From the NCBI RefSeq assembly GCF_025291715.1, contig NZ_JAMBIZ010000014.1:1-64000 (forward strand): a DNA stretch of 64,000 nucleotides, given 5' to 3'. The notes beneath the pieces were generated by a model. That model was not told where the DNA came from and made no database searches. It worked only from the letters and a program-made list of their open reading frames with translations. The DNA comes from Metasolibacillus sp. Its GTDB lineage: Bacteria; Bacillota; Bacilli; Bacillales_A; Planococcaceae. A program made the translations under genes and the position numbers. How positions within the stretch are numbered: the first letter of the stretch is position 1; each line of letters opens with the position of its first letter. This document shows positions 7,488 to 13,584 of the stretch, piece after piece.

Positions 7488-7961
7488 CTATCGAATACTT
7501 AATGATTGATTTTCTACTAAGCTAGCACCTGCAATTGATTCACCATTTTTAAGTGCTTTTGATAGCTCTGTTTTACTGATTTTTGTTTCAGTTTGAATAA
7601 ATTGCTGTGGAATAAGCGATTCATCAACAATTTGCACCGATGTTGATTTACGCAAGCTGAATGTAAATTTATCCGTTTTTAAGCGATTGCCTTCCACAGT
7701 TAGCAATGCTTCATACATACTGTCTTTCATGCGCTTGACGTTGCTCTCCATTGCCTTACGGCGCTCAGCCAAACGCTTTCCCTCAGCCTTCAAACCTTCA
7801 ATGTCAGATTCGACATTTTTAATCACCATTGCATAGCCTTCCAGCTTGTCCGCTGTCGCAAGTTCAATTGATTCGAGTGTATCTTCTAAGCCTTCGTTAC
7901 CGTCCTCAATCATGCGTTGGATTTGCAATAACGCTCCTTGTAATTCGTAGAGTGTTGCCAT
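7488..7961 (-). CDS. Gp157-family phage protein
   Basis: A 157-residue siphovirus Gp157-type protein. The first 100 residues are a long coiled coil (L-Y-E-L-Q-G-A-L-L-Q-I-Q, then K-N-V-E-S-D-I-E-G-L-K-A-E-G-K-R-L-A). A short beta region follows (F-S-L-R-K-S-T-S-V-Q-I-V) and then I-P-Q-Q-F-I. The family has been linked to phage-resistance phenotypes in Streptococcus thermophilus but its biochemical role is unknown. It overlaps the upstream gene by one base. One dispersed motif copy (7689-7699) reads T-V-E-G. Confidence 0.85.
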   Translation of the reverse strand: MATLYELQGALLQIQRMIEDGNEGLEDTLESIELATADKLEGYAMVIKNVESDIEGLKAEGKRLAERRKAMESNVKRMKDSMYEALLTVEGNRLKTDKFTFSLRKSTSVQIVDESLIPQQFIQTETKISKTELSKALKNGESIAGASLVENQSLSIR

Positions 7962-8839
7962 TATTCAACCACCTCGCTTAAATATTGAGCGTCTGTGTCG
8001 TTGATGATTTTATAATGGCTCGTATACGTACCATTATCATGAGTAGGATATCCATTTGTATCAATTCCACTAACAGCTAAGAAACGTCCAGCTGGCTTAT
8101 TATCTAAAAAACAAACTTCAATCAATTGACCTACCGCCACTATAGGCTGTACCGCCTGTTCAAATTCGCTTACATCTAAATCTAATGCTCGTCCTAATGC
8201 GATGGCTTTGCCAATCCACTCATTAAATACGTCAGTAGGTGTACAACGAGCGCGCCCGACATGTCGTACCTTTTTCTGCACTGTCTTGCCACATGATACC
8301 CAACGAATTAAAGCTGTTACTTTATTGCCCTTTACAATAAATTCAGTTTCATAATAGTATTGTTGACAAGTCTTGTTTCCCTCTCTATGAGATTCATCGC
8401 CTGCACGTACAGCTTGATATTTTTTAACAAACTCTTTAGCCTTTTTAATCATTTCGGCACGCTGCTTATTTGCTGATTTTTCGACAACTGCTACCTTTTC
8501 AACAAGCTGTGCTTCAAGTAATTCAATTCTCTTTAACGCACCTGTTAACTCGCCTCTTAAGCCCTCGCTAAATTTGTCTAAACGCTTAACTTCATTTTCT
8601 AATGCTGTGATACGTTGATTTTTAGTTATTTTTGATTCGACTAACTCTAAATCACAAGGGAGAGCATATCCATAAGCTCTATTTCGTTCGAGTTTAATAC
8701 GTTTTCTTGTATCTCTACCAAAAGTATCTGATGTATATCCAACAACTGTGTAGGTTTGTCCGTTTTCAAAACCAAGTAACGGATAAACATTACCACCATT
8801 CAAAAGCCTAACCTTTTCTCCGATTTTAAACTTTGTCAT
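7961..8839 (-). CDS. large hypothetical early protein with coiled coil (292 aa)
   Basis: Three regions are visible. Residues 1-70 form a small beta domain (K-I-G-E-K-V-R-L-L-N-G-G opening, as in SH3/KOW-like modules). Residues 72-140 are a coiled coil. Residues 145-230 hold G-N-K-V-T-A-L-I-R, a conserved C-G-K segment, R-A-R-C-T-P-T-D-V-F-N and a G-K-A-I-A-L-G-R helix typical of early siphovirus proteins that follow Gp157 genes. Catalytic residues are not recognised. It overlaps the neighbouring genes on both sides by one to four bases. Confidence 0.65.
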   Translation of the reverse strand: MTKFKIGEKVRLLNGGNVYPLLGFENGQTYTVVGYTSDTFGRDTRKRIKLERNRAYGYALPCDLELVESKITKNQRITALENEVKRLDKFSEGLRGELTGALKRIELLEAQLVEKVAVVEKSANKQRAEMIKKAKEFVKKYQAVRAGDESHREGNKTCQQYYYETEFIVKGNKVTALIRWVSCGKTVQKKVRHVGRARCTPTDVFNEWIGKAIALGRALDLDVSEFEQAVQPIVAVGQLIEVCFLDNKPAGRFLAVSGIDTNGYPTHDNGTYTSHYKIINDTDAQYLSEVVE

Positions 8840-8937
8840 TTAAGATATTCTCCTTTGTGTGCTACAATAGCACTGTAGTATTTTGTTTTGCGCTCGTTAA
8901 CTACTGCAATAGTTAGCGAGTTTTTATTCATCCTCAT
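8836..8937 (-). CDS. micro-ORF (33 aa), translationally coupled
   Basis: A short frame overlapping the end of the previous small gene and the start of the 292-residue gene by four bases. The likely start is ATG 8937; ATG 8943 is possible and 8931 less so. The basic product (V-N-E-R-K-T-K-Y-Y-S in the middle) matches nothing I know. It is supported only by its place in the overlapping chain. Confidence 0.4.
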   Translation of the reverse strand: MRMNKNSLTIAVVNERKTKYYSAIVAHKGEYLK

Positions 8938-9058
8938 GGTCATCCCATTCAGATTTGTCGTGTTCGTTATCCACTTCATTTCTGTGGATGGCTCTCCATT
9001 GTTCCCTTGTATAGCCTGTACGGTTAACATGAGTTATGTCAGGGTGCTCAATATCCAT
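8924..9058 (-). CDS. acidic micro-protein of prophage (44 aa)
   Basis: ATG 9058 overlaps the last codons of the upstream gene. The product is hydrophilic and ends in a very acidic tail (D-N-E-H-D-K-S-E-W-D-D-H-E-D-E). Small acidic phage proteins sometimes act as DNA mimics, but nothing here proves it. One dispersed motif (8982-8992) lies inside, read as A-I-H. Confidence 0.5.
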   Translation of the reverse strand: MDIEHPDITHVNRTGYTREQWRAIHRNEVDNEHDKSEWDDHEDE

Positions 9059-9290
9059 CGTTATCAACTCCCAATGCCTTAGTAGCGGCTTCAATACATC
9101 TTTCATGAGCCTGCTCTGCTGTACATAGTGGATACGGTTCTAAAGTCCACCCATCAGAATTCGCTATTTGTTCAAGTGCATCACGTAATCGTTTGTTTTC
9201 TATACGCAAGTTATCACGTTGAAACATCATTCGTGCTGCAAATCTACCCCAAAATCCTTTATTTGCAGGAACTAATTTGTAACGTTTCAT
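9048..9290 (-). CDS. hypothetical prophage protein (80 aa)
   Basis: Eighty residues. The first part is basic with aromatic residues (M-K-R-Y-K-L-V-P-A-N-K-G-F-W-G-R-F). A helical stretch follows (N-L-R-I-E-N-K-R-L-R-D-A-L-E-Q-I-A) with coiled-coil character, as in small phage proteins of unknown role. It sits in the early chain with a 10-bp overlap to the next gene. Confidence 0.55.
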   Translation of the reverse strand: MKRYKLVPANKGFWGRFAARMMFQRDNLRIENKRLRDALEQIANSDGWTLEPYPLCTAEQAHERCIEAATKALGVDNDGY

Positions 9291-9301
9291 TATTTACAAC
9301 C

Positions 9302-9436
9302 TCACTTTGTACGATTATGACGTGACTTTTGCGGACGATTAAATGTTTTGTGATACCACGTTTTAAACTTACGGTTCAACTCGTCTGCTGATAATTTCGC
9401 ATCATGCTTACGGTAATTTTTTAATTCGTTCATCAT
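9302..9436 (-). CDS. basic micro-protein of prophage (44 aa)
   Basis: ATG-ATG start at 9436/9433 behind GGTGAG. The product is strongly basic (K-T-W-Y-H-K-T-F-N-R-P-Q-K-S-R-H-N-R-T-K at the end), suggesting nucleic-acid contact. It overlaps the preceding gene by four bases. The family is not recognised. Confidence 0.5.
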   Translation of the reverse strand: MMNELKNYRKHDAKLSADELNRKFKTWYHKTFNRPQKSRHNRTK

Positions 9437-9591
9437 TTACTCTCACCACCTTTCAAGCGAGCTTTAACAAGCTTTTTAAGCAAGTCTGAATACATAACAT
9501 CATCTAAGGACCGTCCTTCGATTTCATGAATACCAAGCTTGTTTAATTGCTTGATTACGTTATTACGCTTCAACTTCTGCATCATTTCCAT
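9433..9591 (-). CDS. small prophage protein (52 aa)
   Basis: The open frame reaches further upstream, but ATG 9591 is the best start: AAGGATA lies seven bases before it and it overlaps the preceding gene by 29 bases. The product is basic and helical, with K-L-K-R-N-N-V-I-K-Q-L-N-K-L-G-I near the start. Function unknown. Confidence 0.5.
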   Translation of the reverse strand: MEMMQKLKRNNVIKQLNKLGIHEIEGRSLDDVMYSDLLKKLVKARLKGGESK

Positions 9592-10033
9592 AAGCGTAAT
9601 ATCCTTCCGTATAGGCTTTGACTTCCTCGATAGCATCGAGCAATCCCATTAAACGTTGCTGTTTAAACTTGTAATCTCGTTGCTTGTCTACTAGATTTAA
9701 TGCAAACGGTTCTTCTGCATTGCCTTCCATTGCATCTATTGCTAGTTCAATTAATTCTTGATTTTCTCGCTCATGCATTTCATCAAGATGTGCAATCAAT
9801 TTTTCTCGTTCACTAGCAATCTTTTCTTTAACTCCTATGAATCTAAGAGCTTTTGAAAAGTCTAATTTTAGATTTTCTTCTATATAGGAACTTGTAAGTT
9901 TTTCATTACGGTAAGTAATGCAATTTTGACTTTTGTCGAAAATAGTTACTGAATCTGCTACTCCATCACGAAATGTTAAACTAAACACCTCGTATTCCTT
10001 GCCATCCACAGTTAGTGTAGGTTTTAATACCAT
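9563..10033 (-). CDS. hypothetical prophage protein (156 aa)
   Basis: A clear gene with AAAGGAGG before ATG 10033. The N-terminal half is a small beta region (L-T-V-D-G-K-E-Y-E-V-F-S-L-T-F), the C-terminal half charged helices with coiled-coil character. The motif copy at 10001-10011 gives T-V-D-G at residues 8-11. No domain is recognised; many siphoviruses have a protein of this size at this point. Confidence 0.6.
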   Translation of the reverse strand: MVLKPTLTVDGKEYEVFSLTFRDGVADSVTIFDKSQNCITYRNEKLTSSYIEENLKLDFSKALRFIGVKEKIASEREKLIAHLDEMHERENQELIELAIDAMEGNAEEPFALNLVDKQRDYKFKQQRLMGLLDAIEEVKAYTEGYYAYGNDAEVEA

Positions 10034-10125
10034 TTGATAACTTCCTCCTTTGTCGCATTAATTGCGTTACTTACGCTTGCCAGTCGCTTGCGTAATGGAT
10101 ACGATAACCATCGTTTCAAACTCAT
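10024..10125 (-). CDS. basic micro-ORF (33 aa), coupled
   Basis: ATG 10125 overlaps the stop of the upstream micro-ORF (ATGA) and follows AAAGGTGG. The frame ends inside the start of the 156-residue gene, and its own 3' end contains that gene's ribosome site (AAAGGAGG). It may be a coupling leader as much as a protein. The product is basic (P-L-R-K-R-L near the middle). Confidence 0.4.
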   Translation of the reverse strand: MSLKRWLSYPLRKRLASVSNAINATKEEVIKWY

Positions 10126-10202
10126 TGTTTAGCCACCTTTCTTAACGCCGTTTGCTTGTCCTCCACAGTCATTTGTAACCATTGCTTGTTTGTTGTATTC
10201 AT
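10122..10202 (-). CDS. micro-ORF (26 aa) with strong ribosome site
   Basis: ATG 10202 overlaps the stop of the DUF771 gene and is preceded by a near-perfect GGAGGT. The product (M-N-T-T-N-K-Q-W-L-Q then T-V-E-D-K-Q) is small and polar. A variant of the dispersed motif, CTGTGGAGGAC, occupies 10158-10168. The ribosome site and overlap argue that it is translated; function unknown. Confidence 0.45.
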   Translation of the reverse strand: MNTTNKQWLQMTVEDKQTALRKVAKQ

Positions 10203-10513
10203 TTTGTACCTCCGTATATAAGATGAAAATTATCATTCAAAAATTGCGCCATTTCATTTGCTTTAAACGCCCATTTTTCTCCTTGTACATTTGGATAATG
10301 AACTATATCTTTCAATTGTTCTTTGAATTTTGGTACATACAATAAATTTGATTTAAGCCACAATTGACCTCTACCTGTACGTTCTTCTAAATCATCCATT
10401 GTCCACGCTCGCCCTAATAGTTGTTCTTTTTGCATTTGTTCATACTCTATTTTTTCGACAAGTACAAGGTGTTCAGGAATACTAACAGTTAAATTTACTT
10501 GTAAAGCCTGCAT
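10199..10513 (-). CDS. DUF771-family phage protein
   Basis: A 104-residue early protein resembling the DUF771 family found immediately after Cro-like genes in Gram-positive phages. Features include I-P-E-H-L-V-L-V near residues 13-20, G-R-A-W-T-M-D-D-L-E-E-R-T-G-R near 34-48 as a probable helix-turn-helix, and W-L-K-S-N-L. The family is thought to bind DNA, perhaps as an accessory regulator. It is the first gene after the Cro-like gene and may read from its own start region containing the inverted repeat at 10579-10599. Confidence 0.65.
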   Translation of the reverse strand: MQALQVNLTVSIPEHLVLVEKIEYEQMQKEQLLGRAWTMDDLEERTGRGQLWLKSNLLYVPKFKEQLKDIVHYPNVQGEKWAFKANEMAQFLNDNFHLIYGGTK

Positions 10514-10578
10514 GCAATTTCACCTCTCTATTTATTCATTAACGTTGCTACCGTTATATAAGCTATAAGTCCGAATGT

Positions 10579-10599
10579 ATACCGTATTTAGCTCGGTAT
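10579..10599. promoter_or_regulatory. inverted repeat upstream of DUF771 gene
   Basis: ATACCG (10579-10584) and CGGTAT (10594-10599) form a symmetric site with a nine-base centre, between the Cro-like gene and the DUF771 gene. It differs from the AACG-N6-CGTT operators of the main switch, so a second regulator, perhaps the DUF771 protein, may use it. Confidence 0.4.
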
Positions 10600-10618
10600 C
10601 ACAGCGCTTTGAAAATTA

Positions 10619-10840
10619 TTAAACTGCCATATTAGCAACTTCCGAAAATAAATAATCCATAGATAAATTAGGAAAGAAAATATTTTTTATTGCAGTAGCT
10701 TCATCTAAGGTGAACGGGTATTTACCGTTCAATTTGTCCGAAACTGTAGCAACACGAACGCCTATTTTTTCTGCAATGTCTTTACGCTGAATTCCTTTTC
10801 TTGCCAGTTCGGCTTCTAAGTTCGGGAATTTTTTATTCAT
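10619..10840 (-). CDS. Cro-like XRE-family regulator
   Basis: A 73-residue single-domain HTH protein: K-G-I-Q-R-K-D-I-A-E-K-I-G-V-R-V-A-T-V-S-D-K-L-N-G-K is a textbook XRE helix-turn-helix, followed by the P-F-T-L-D-E-A helix. It is divergent from the S24 repressor, which marks it as the Cro-equivalent lytic regulator. Its promoter (10887-10915) overlaps an operator. The ATG follows GGAAGGAGTG. Confidence 0.85.
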   Translation of the reverse strand: MNKKFPNLEAELARKGIQRKDIAEKIGVRVATVSDKLNGKYPFTLDEATAIKNIFFPNLSMDYLFSEVANMAV

Positions 10841-10860
10841 ACGATTTCACTCCTTCCGAA

Positions 10861-10988
10861 AACGCAATTGCGTTGTGTTAATACGAATATTAAACGTAAT
10901 TGAGTTTTAAGTCAATGCAAAAAAACGTTTTTTCGTTAAAATTAAACGAAAATGAGTAAAAGGACCTTGTATAATTACGAAATTTCGT
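10861..10988. promoter_or_regulatory. lysogeny-switch operators
   Basis: A set of related sites of the form AACG-N6-CGTT: AACGCAATTGCGTT (10861-10874, perfect palindrome), AACGTAATTGAGTT (10893-10906), AACGTTTTTTCGTT (10924-10937), a half-degenerate AACGAAAATGAGTA (10945-10958) and a shorter ACGAAATTTCGT (10977-10988). Two of them fill the spacers of the two divergent promoters. They are the expected targets of the repressor and Cro-like protein. Sequence symmetry is seen; binding is inferred. Confidence 0.75.
10887..10915 (-). promoter_or_regulatory. leftward early promoter (PR-like)
   Basis: On the leftward strand TTGACT, a 17-base spacer, then TAATAT, 47 bases from the Cro-like start codon. 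The operator at 10893-10906 lies inside the spacer, so repressor binding would block it. It probably drives the whole leftward early operon. Confidence 0.75.
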
Positions 10989-10995
10989 ATATAAT
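10967..10995 (+). promoter_or_regulatory. repressor promoter (PRM-like)
   Basis: TTGTAT, 17-base spacer, TATAAT, reading toward the repressor. The spacer contains ACGAAATTTCGT (10977-10988), suggesting autoregulation. The repressor ribosome site AAGGAGGTGA follows at 11004-11013. Confidence 0.75.
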
Positions 10996-11019
10996 ATTAG
11001 TATAAGGAGGTGAAAGTAA

Positions 11020-11679
11020 TTGAGCAGAACAGAATATATAAAAAATATGATTGATGAAAAGTGGGATAGTAGAACAAAGTTTGCAAAGCATATTGGTATA
11101 CCGCCAACAACATTGCAATCAATATTAGAACGTGGAGTTGGTAAAGCTTCTATAGATAACGTAATGAAGATATGTAGGGGTCTTGGAATTACGACAGACA
11201 GTTTACAATTTATATCTGATGAAATGGCCATAAAAGAAAATGGAGTTGTGTATGATATAAGTAAACGTAATTATTACCGATACATTCCTTTTTCGGTTTC
11301 AGCAGGCTTACCAATCGAAATTGATAGTATAACAAACTACGATACAATCGCTATAGCTGATGAATTATTAGGCAAGTATGCAGGTAACAAAAATGTATAC
11401 TTCATGCGAGTAAATGGTGACAGCATGAATAATTTATTCCCGCATAATTCATTAATAGCCGTTCTTCCTCAAACTGTGGAGGACATAAAAGACGGTGACA
11501 TTGTAGTGTACAGTCATAACTACGACTATTCGGTCAAAACTTTTTATCGAGATGATAACGAGTTGATTTTTAAATCAAATTCGAACAATCCAAAGTTTCA
11601 CGATTATGTATTTAAAAACACTGATGAAAACTTATGCATACACGGAAAAGTAATTTTGTACATCGTCAATGTTGATTAA
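11020..11679 (+). CDS. CI-like repressor with S24 self-cleavage domain
   Basis: A 219-residue repressor starting at TTG 11020 behind a perfect AAGGAGGTGA. Residues 1-65 form an XRE helix-turn-helix. The C-terminal part is a LexA/CI-type S24 peptidase: cleavage bond Ala95-Gly96 (V-S-A-G-L), nucleophile Ser135 in N-G-D-S-M and general-base Lys173 in S-V-K-T. This predicts RecA-stimulated self-cleavage and SOS induction of the prophage. It sits between the operator region and the integrase, in the lysogenic orientation. The gene carries one dispersed motif variant (11474-11484). Confidence 0.9.
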   Translation: MSRTEYIKNMIDEKWDSRTKFAKHIGIPPTTLQSILERGVGKASIDNVMKICRGLGITTDSLQFISDEMAIKENGVVYDISKRNYYRYIPFSVSAGLPIEIDSITNYDTIAIADELLGKYAGNKNVYFMRVNGDSMNNLFPHNSLIAVLPQTVEDIKDGDIVVYSHNYDYSVKTFYRDDNELIFKSNSNNPKFHDYVFKNTDENLCIHGKVILYIVNVD

Positions 11680-11705
11680 TTAACAAGCGCTTATTAATTA
11701 AAAAA

Positions 11706-11738
11706 AGAAAGACCTTGCTCATTCGCTTGGTCTTTTCT
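11706..11738. terminator. terminator between repressor and integrase
   Basis: AGAAAGACC pairs with GGTCTTTTCT around a short loop, with A-rich and T-rich flanks, so it can act on either strand. It separates repressor and integrase transcription. Confidence 0.6.
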
Positions 11739-11761
11739 TATATACGAAAGGAGATACTATA

Positions 11762-12862
11762 ATGGCAAGTTATCAAAAACGCGGCTCTACATGGCAATAT
11801 ACCATTAGTAATATGGTTGATGGTAAACTTAAACCTATTCGTAAAAGCGGGTTCAGAACAAAAGGTGAAGCGAAAGCGGCAGCAGAAGAAGTTGAAAGAA
11901 GTTTAAGAAAAGGTGCATCTGTAATAGTTAAAAACCAATCATTTGTAGAATACTTTACTAACTGGATCGAAACATTTAAAAAGAATAGACATTACACAAC
12001 GTATAATCGTTATATTAATTCTAAGAATTCAATAAAAGAGCACTTCGCAGATAGACCTATCCAAAAAATTACTCGACAAGAATATCAAGCATTTATAAAT
12101 CAATACGGACAAGGTAAATCAAAAGAAACGGTAAGGAAATTTAATACGCATGTGCGGGCTTGCGTTAAAGATGCAGTTCTTGAAGGTTTAATATTGCATG
12201 ATTTTACACAAAAAATTGAGTTGTACCATACTGTTAAAGCAAAAAAAGAAACAGATAAATATTTGAATTTTGAGGAAGGTAAAGTATTGTACTTTAATTT
12301 GATTGAACAACTAAATCCAAAAAACTTATCAGGTTATATGCTTTTACTAGCTTTAGTAACAGGAGCAAGATATGGTGAATTAGTAGGTTTAACTGATGAT
12401 GATTTTAATTTTAATAATAATACATTAGATATAAATAAAACATGGAAATATAAAAAAGACGATGTAAATGAATTCGGGGAATTGAAAGCTGATAGCAAAC
12501 CACGTGTTATTACAGTTGCCCCTGAGATAATGAATATATTTAAAGAGTTAATAAAGGTACTGCCGGAACGCCCCCATAATCTAATATTTTATTCCGCTTT
12601 TAGTAAGAAGTTGGTCGTAACTAATAACGCTGTTAATAAAGTTTTAAAAAATATTTTAGAGACTTTAGAATTTGATGTAGTCACTATTCACGCTTTAAGG
12701 CATACACACGCATCGTCTTTACTTTATGCAGGCACAACTATACAATATGTGTCAGAACGCTTAGGACACGCTGACATTACAACAACTTACAATACGTATA
12801 CACACGTATTAAAAGAGCTTAAAGAAAAAGATGAAAGTATTGTATTAAATTTATATCAATAA
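11762..12862 (+). CDS. int: tyrosine integrase of the prophage
   Basis: A 366-residue phage integrase. The first 50 residues (Y-Q-K-R-G-S-T-W-Q-Y, then F-R-T-K-G-E-A) are the arm-binding AP2-like domain of Tn916/phi11-type integrases; residues 60-150 are the SAM-like core-binding domain. The catalytic set is visible: Arg203 (T-G-A-R-Y-G-E), His310 and Arg313 (H-A-L-R-H), His336 (L-G-H) and the nucleophile Tyr346 (N-T-Y-T-H). It lies at the end of the prophage, 120 bp before the presumed attachment site, with candidate arm sites between. The ATG follows AAAGGAGAT. Confidence 0.95.
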   Translation: MASYQKRGSTWQYTISNMVDGKLKPIRKSGFRTKGEAKAAAEEVERSLRKGASVIVKNQSFVEYFTNWIETFKKNRHYTTYNRYINSKNSIKEHFADRPIQKITRQEYQAFINQYGQGKSKETVRKFNTHVRACVKDAVLEGLILHDFTQKIELYHTVKAKKETDKYLNFEEGKVLYFNLIEQLNPKNLSGYMLLLALVTGARYGELVGLTDDDFNFNNNTLDINKTWKYKKDDVNEFGELKADSKPRVITVAPEIMNIFKELIKVLPERPHNLIFYSAFSKKLVVTNNAVNKVLKNILETLEFDVVTIHALRHTHASSLLYAGTTIQYVSERLGHADITTTYNTYTHVLKELKEKDESIVLNLYQ

Positions 12863-12933
12863 TAGACTAGACTATTAATAAAAAATCTGATAAAATTTCA
12901 AACGTTGTCTATTCTTGTTCGTAAAATAAAATA

Positions 12934-12955
12934 TTTTACACAAATTTTACACAAA
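12934..12955 (+). repeat. tandem 11-bp repeat, candidate integrase arm sites
   Basis: TTTTACACAAA occurs twice in immediate tandem (12934-12944 and 12945-12955), between the integrase stop and the tRNA-end-like sequence. Arm-type sites of phage integrases are short direct repeats at exactly this place. Binding is inferred. Confidence 0.5.
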
Positions 12956-12981
12956 TAAAAGACAAAACATTATTATATCAA

Positions 12982-13020
12982 GTCCTACGAGGGGTTAATT
13001 CATTCCCTCCGAGGGCGCCA
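12982..13020 (+). other. tRNA-3'-end-like sequence, candidate attachment site
   Basis: The stretch ends ATTCCCTCCGAGGGCGCCA at 13020, resembling the T-loop/acceptor end of a tRNA including terminal CCA. The preceding part is not a normal T-arm: the GAGGG/CCCTC stem has an 11-base loop. No full tRNA is present. Immediately after it the sequence becomes host-like. In related Bacillales a tRNA-Arg gene lies near clpP, next to crh, so I infer that the prophage used that tRNA end and the intact gene lies left of the window. GTCCTACGAGGG and CCCTCCGAGGGC also form a 12-position hairpin with two mismatches. Confidence 0.5.
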
Positions 13021-13046
13021 TTTTACTGTTTCAATATAATATTTTG

Positions 13047-13238
13047 TATAGCAAGACCTGATTTATGAGCAATTAGTTTTAGCAGCCTAATTGACTCATA
13101 AGAGGGAGTCCATGGATAAAGGCGAAATCACACTGTACCGATGGAGCCTTATCCACCTCTCTTTAAACTTACATCGGTTTTAATTAAAGAAAGCTGCCAG
13201 AAAAGCTATGACTTTTCTGGCAGCTATTTTATTTTTTC
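13047..13238 (+). ncRNA. structured RNA with possible pseudoknot and own terminator
   Basis: A rightward element with no gene. Hairpin A (13063-13101) pairs TTATGAGCAATTAG with CTAATTG-A-CTCATAA, 14 pairs with one bulge. Hairpin B pairs TGGATAAAGG (13113-13122) with CCTTATCCA (13147-13155), one A bulged. Its loop holds ACCGATG (13137-13143), complementary to CATCGGT (13172-13178), so an H-type pseudoknot can form. A strong terminator follows (AGCTGCCAGAAAAG 13192-13205 with CTTTTCTGGCAGCT 13212-13225, then ATTTTATTTTTT). A TATAAT lies at 13035-13040 but no good -35. The terminator could also serve crh on the other strand. Transcription is inferred; the family is unknown. Confidence 0.45.
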
Positions 13239-13314
13239 AAAAAATTTTATATTTTGCTAATTCATCCTCAACAAATTGAATTTCTTCGCGTGAGGCTTCT
13301 CTGCATTGATACAT
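13237..13314 (-). CDS. possible 25-residue ORF after crh
   Basis: The ATG at 13314 lies 13 bases downstream of the crh stop with AGAGGG seven bases before it. The product begins M-Y-Q-C-R-E-A-S-R-E-E-I-Q-F and is acidic and helical. It ends just before the shared terminator hairpin. Either a real coupled micro-protein or chance; only the ribosome site and placement support it. Confidence 0.4.
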   Translation of the reverse strand: MYQCREASREEIQFVEDELAKYKIF

Positions 13315-13326
13315 CGCTTTTCCCTC

Positions 13327-13584
13327 TTAGTCTTCCTGTTCAATAAATTGCGTCAATGTAGCAACGGCTTTTTCAGCATCGTCGCCAGCAGCAATTAAAG
13401 TCAGCTGTGTGCCTCTAGCAATCGCTAAGCTCATGACGCCCATAATGGATTTTGCATTTACTTTTTTATTATCCTTTTGTAAAAAAATATCGGATTTATA
13501 GCGATTTGCTTGCTGTACAAAAAGCGCCGCCTGTCTCGCCTGCAATCCTGATTTCAATTTAACTTCTACTTGGTTTTCAATCAT
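13327..13584 (-). CDS. crh: Crh, catabolite repression HPr-like protein
   Basis: An 85-residue HPr-fold protein in which the phosphotransferase histidine is replaced by glutamine (G-L-Q-A-R, Gln15), while the regulatory serine is kept (K-S-I-M-G, Ser46). This defines Crh rather than HPr: it cannot carry PTS phosphate but, once phosphorylated on Ser46 by HprK (encoded here at 28170-29111), acts as CcpA co-effector in carbon catabolite repression. It is the last main gene of the nudix-rapZ-yvcK-whiA-crh operon, as in Bacillus. Confidence 0.93.
   Translation of the reverse strand: MIENQVEVKLKSGLQARQAALFVQQANRYKSDIFLQKDNKKVNAKSIMGVMSLAIARGTQLTLIAAGDDAEKAVATLTQFIEQED

Noticed and set aside
390-11484. 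Dispersed motif explained as DnaA boxes
   Set aside because: TGTGGA is shared, but the box needs TGTGNATAA; all copies have GGC or GAC instead of the AA end.
12982-13020. Complete tRNA gene at the prophage end
   Set aside because: Only the acceptor/T-arm end is visible, with an 11-base loop; no anticodon or D arm precedes it.
13047-13238. Functional tmRNA
   Set aside because: A hairpin with an A-A-stop-like end and a pseudoknot are present, but both tRNA-like halves, pseudoknots 3-4 and a tag start are missing.
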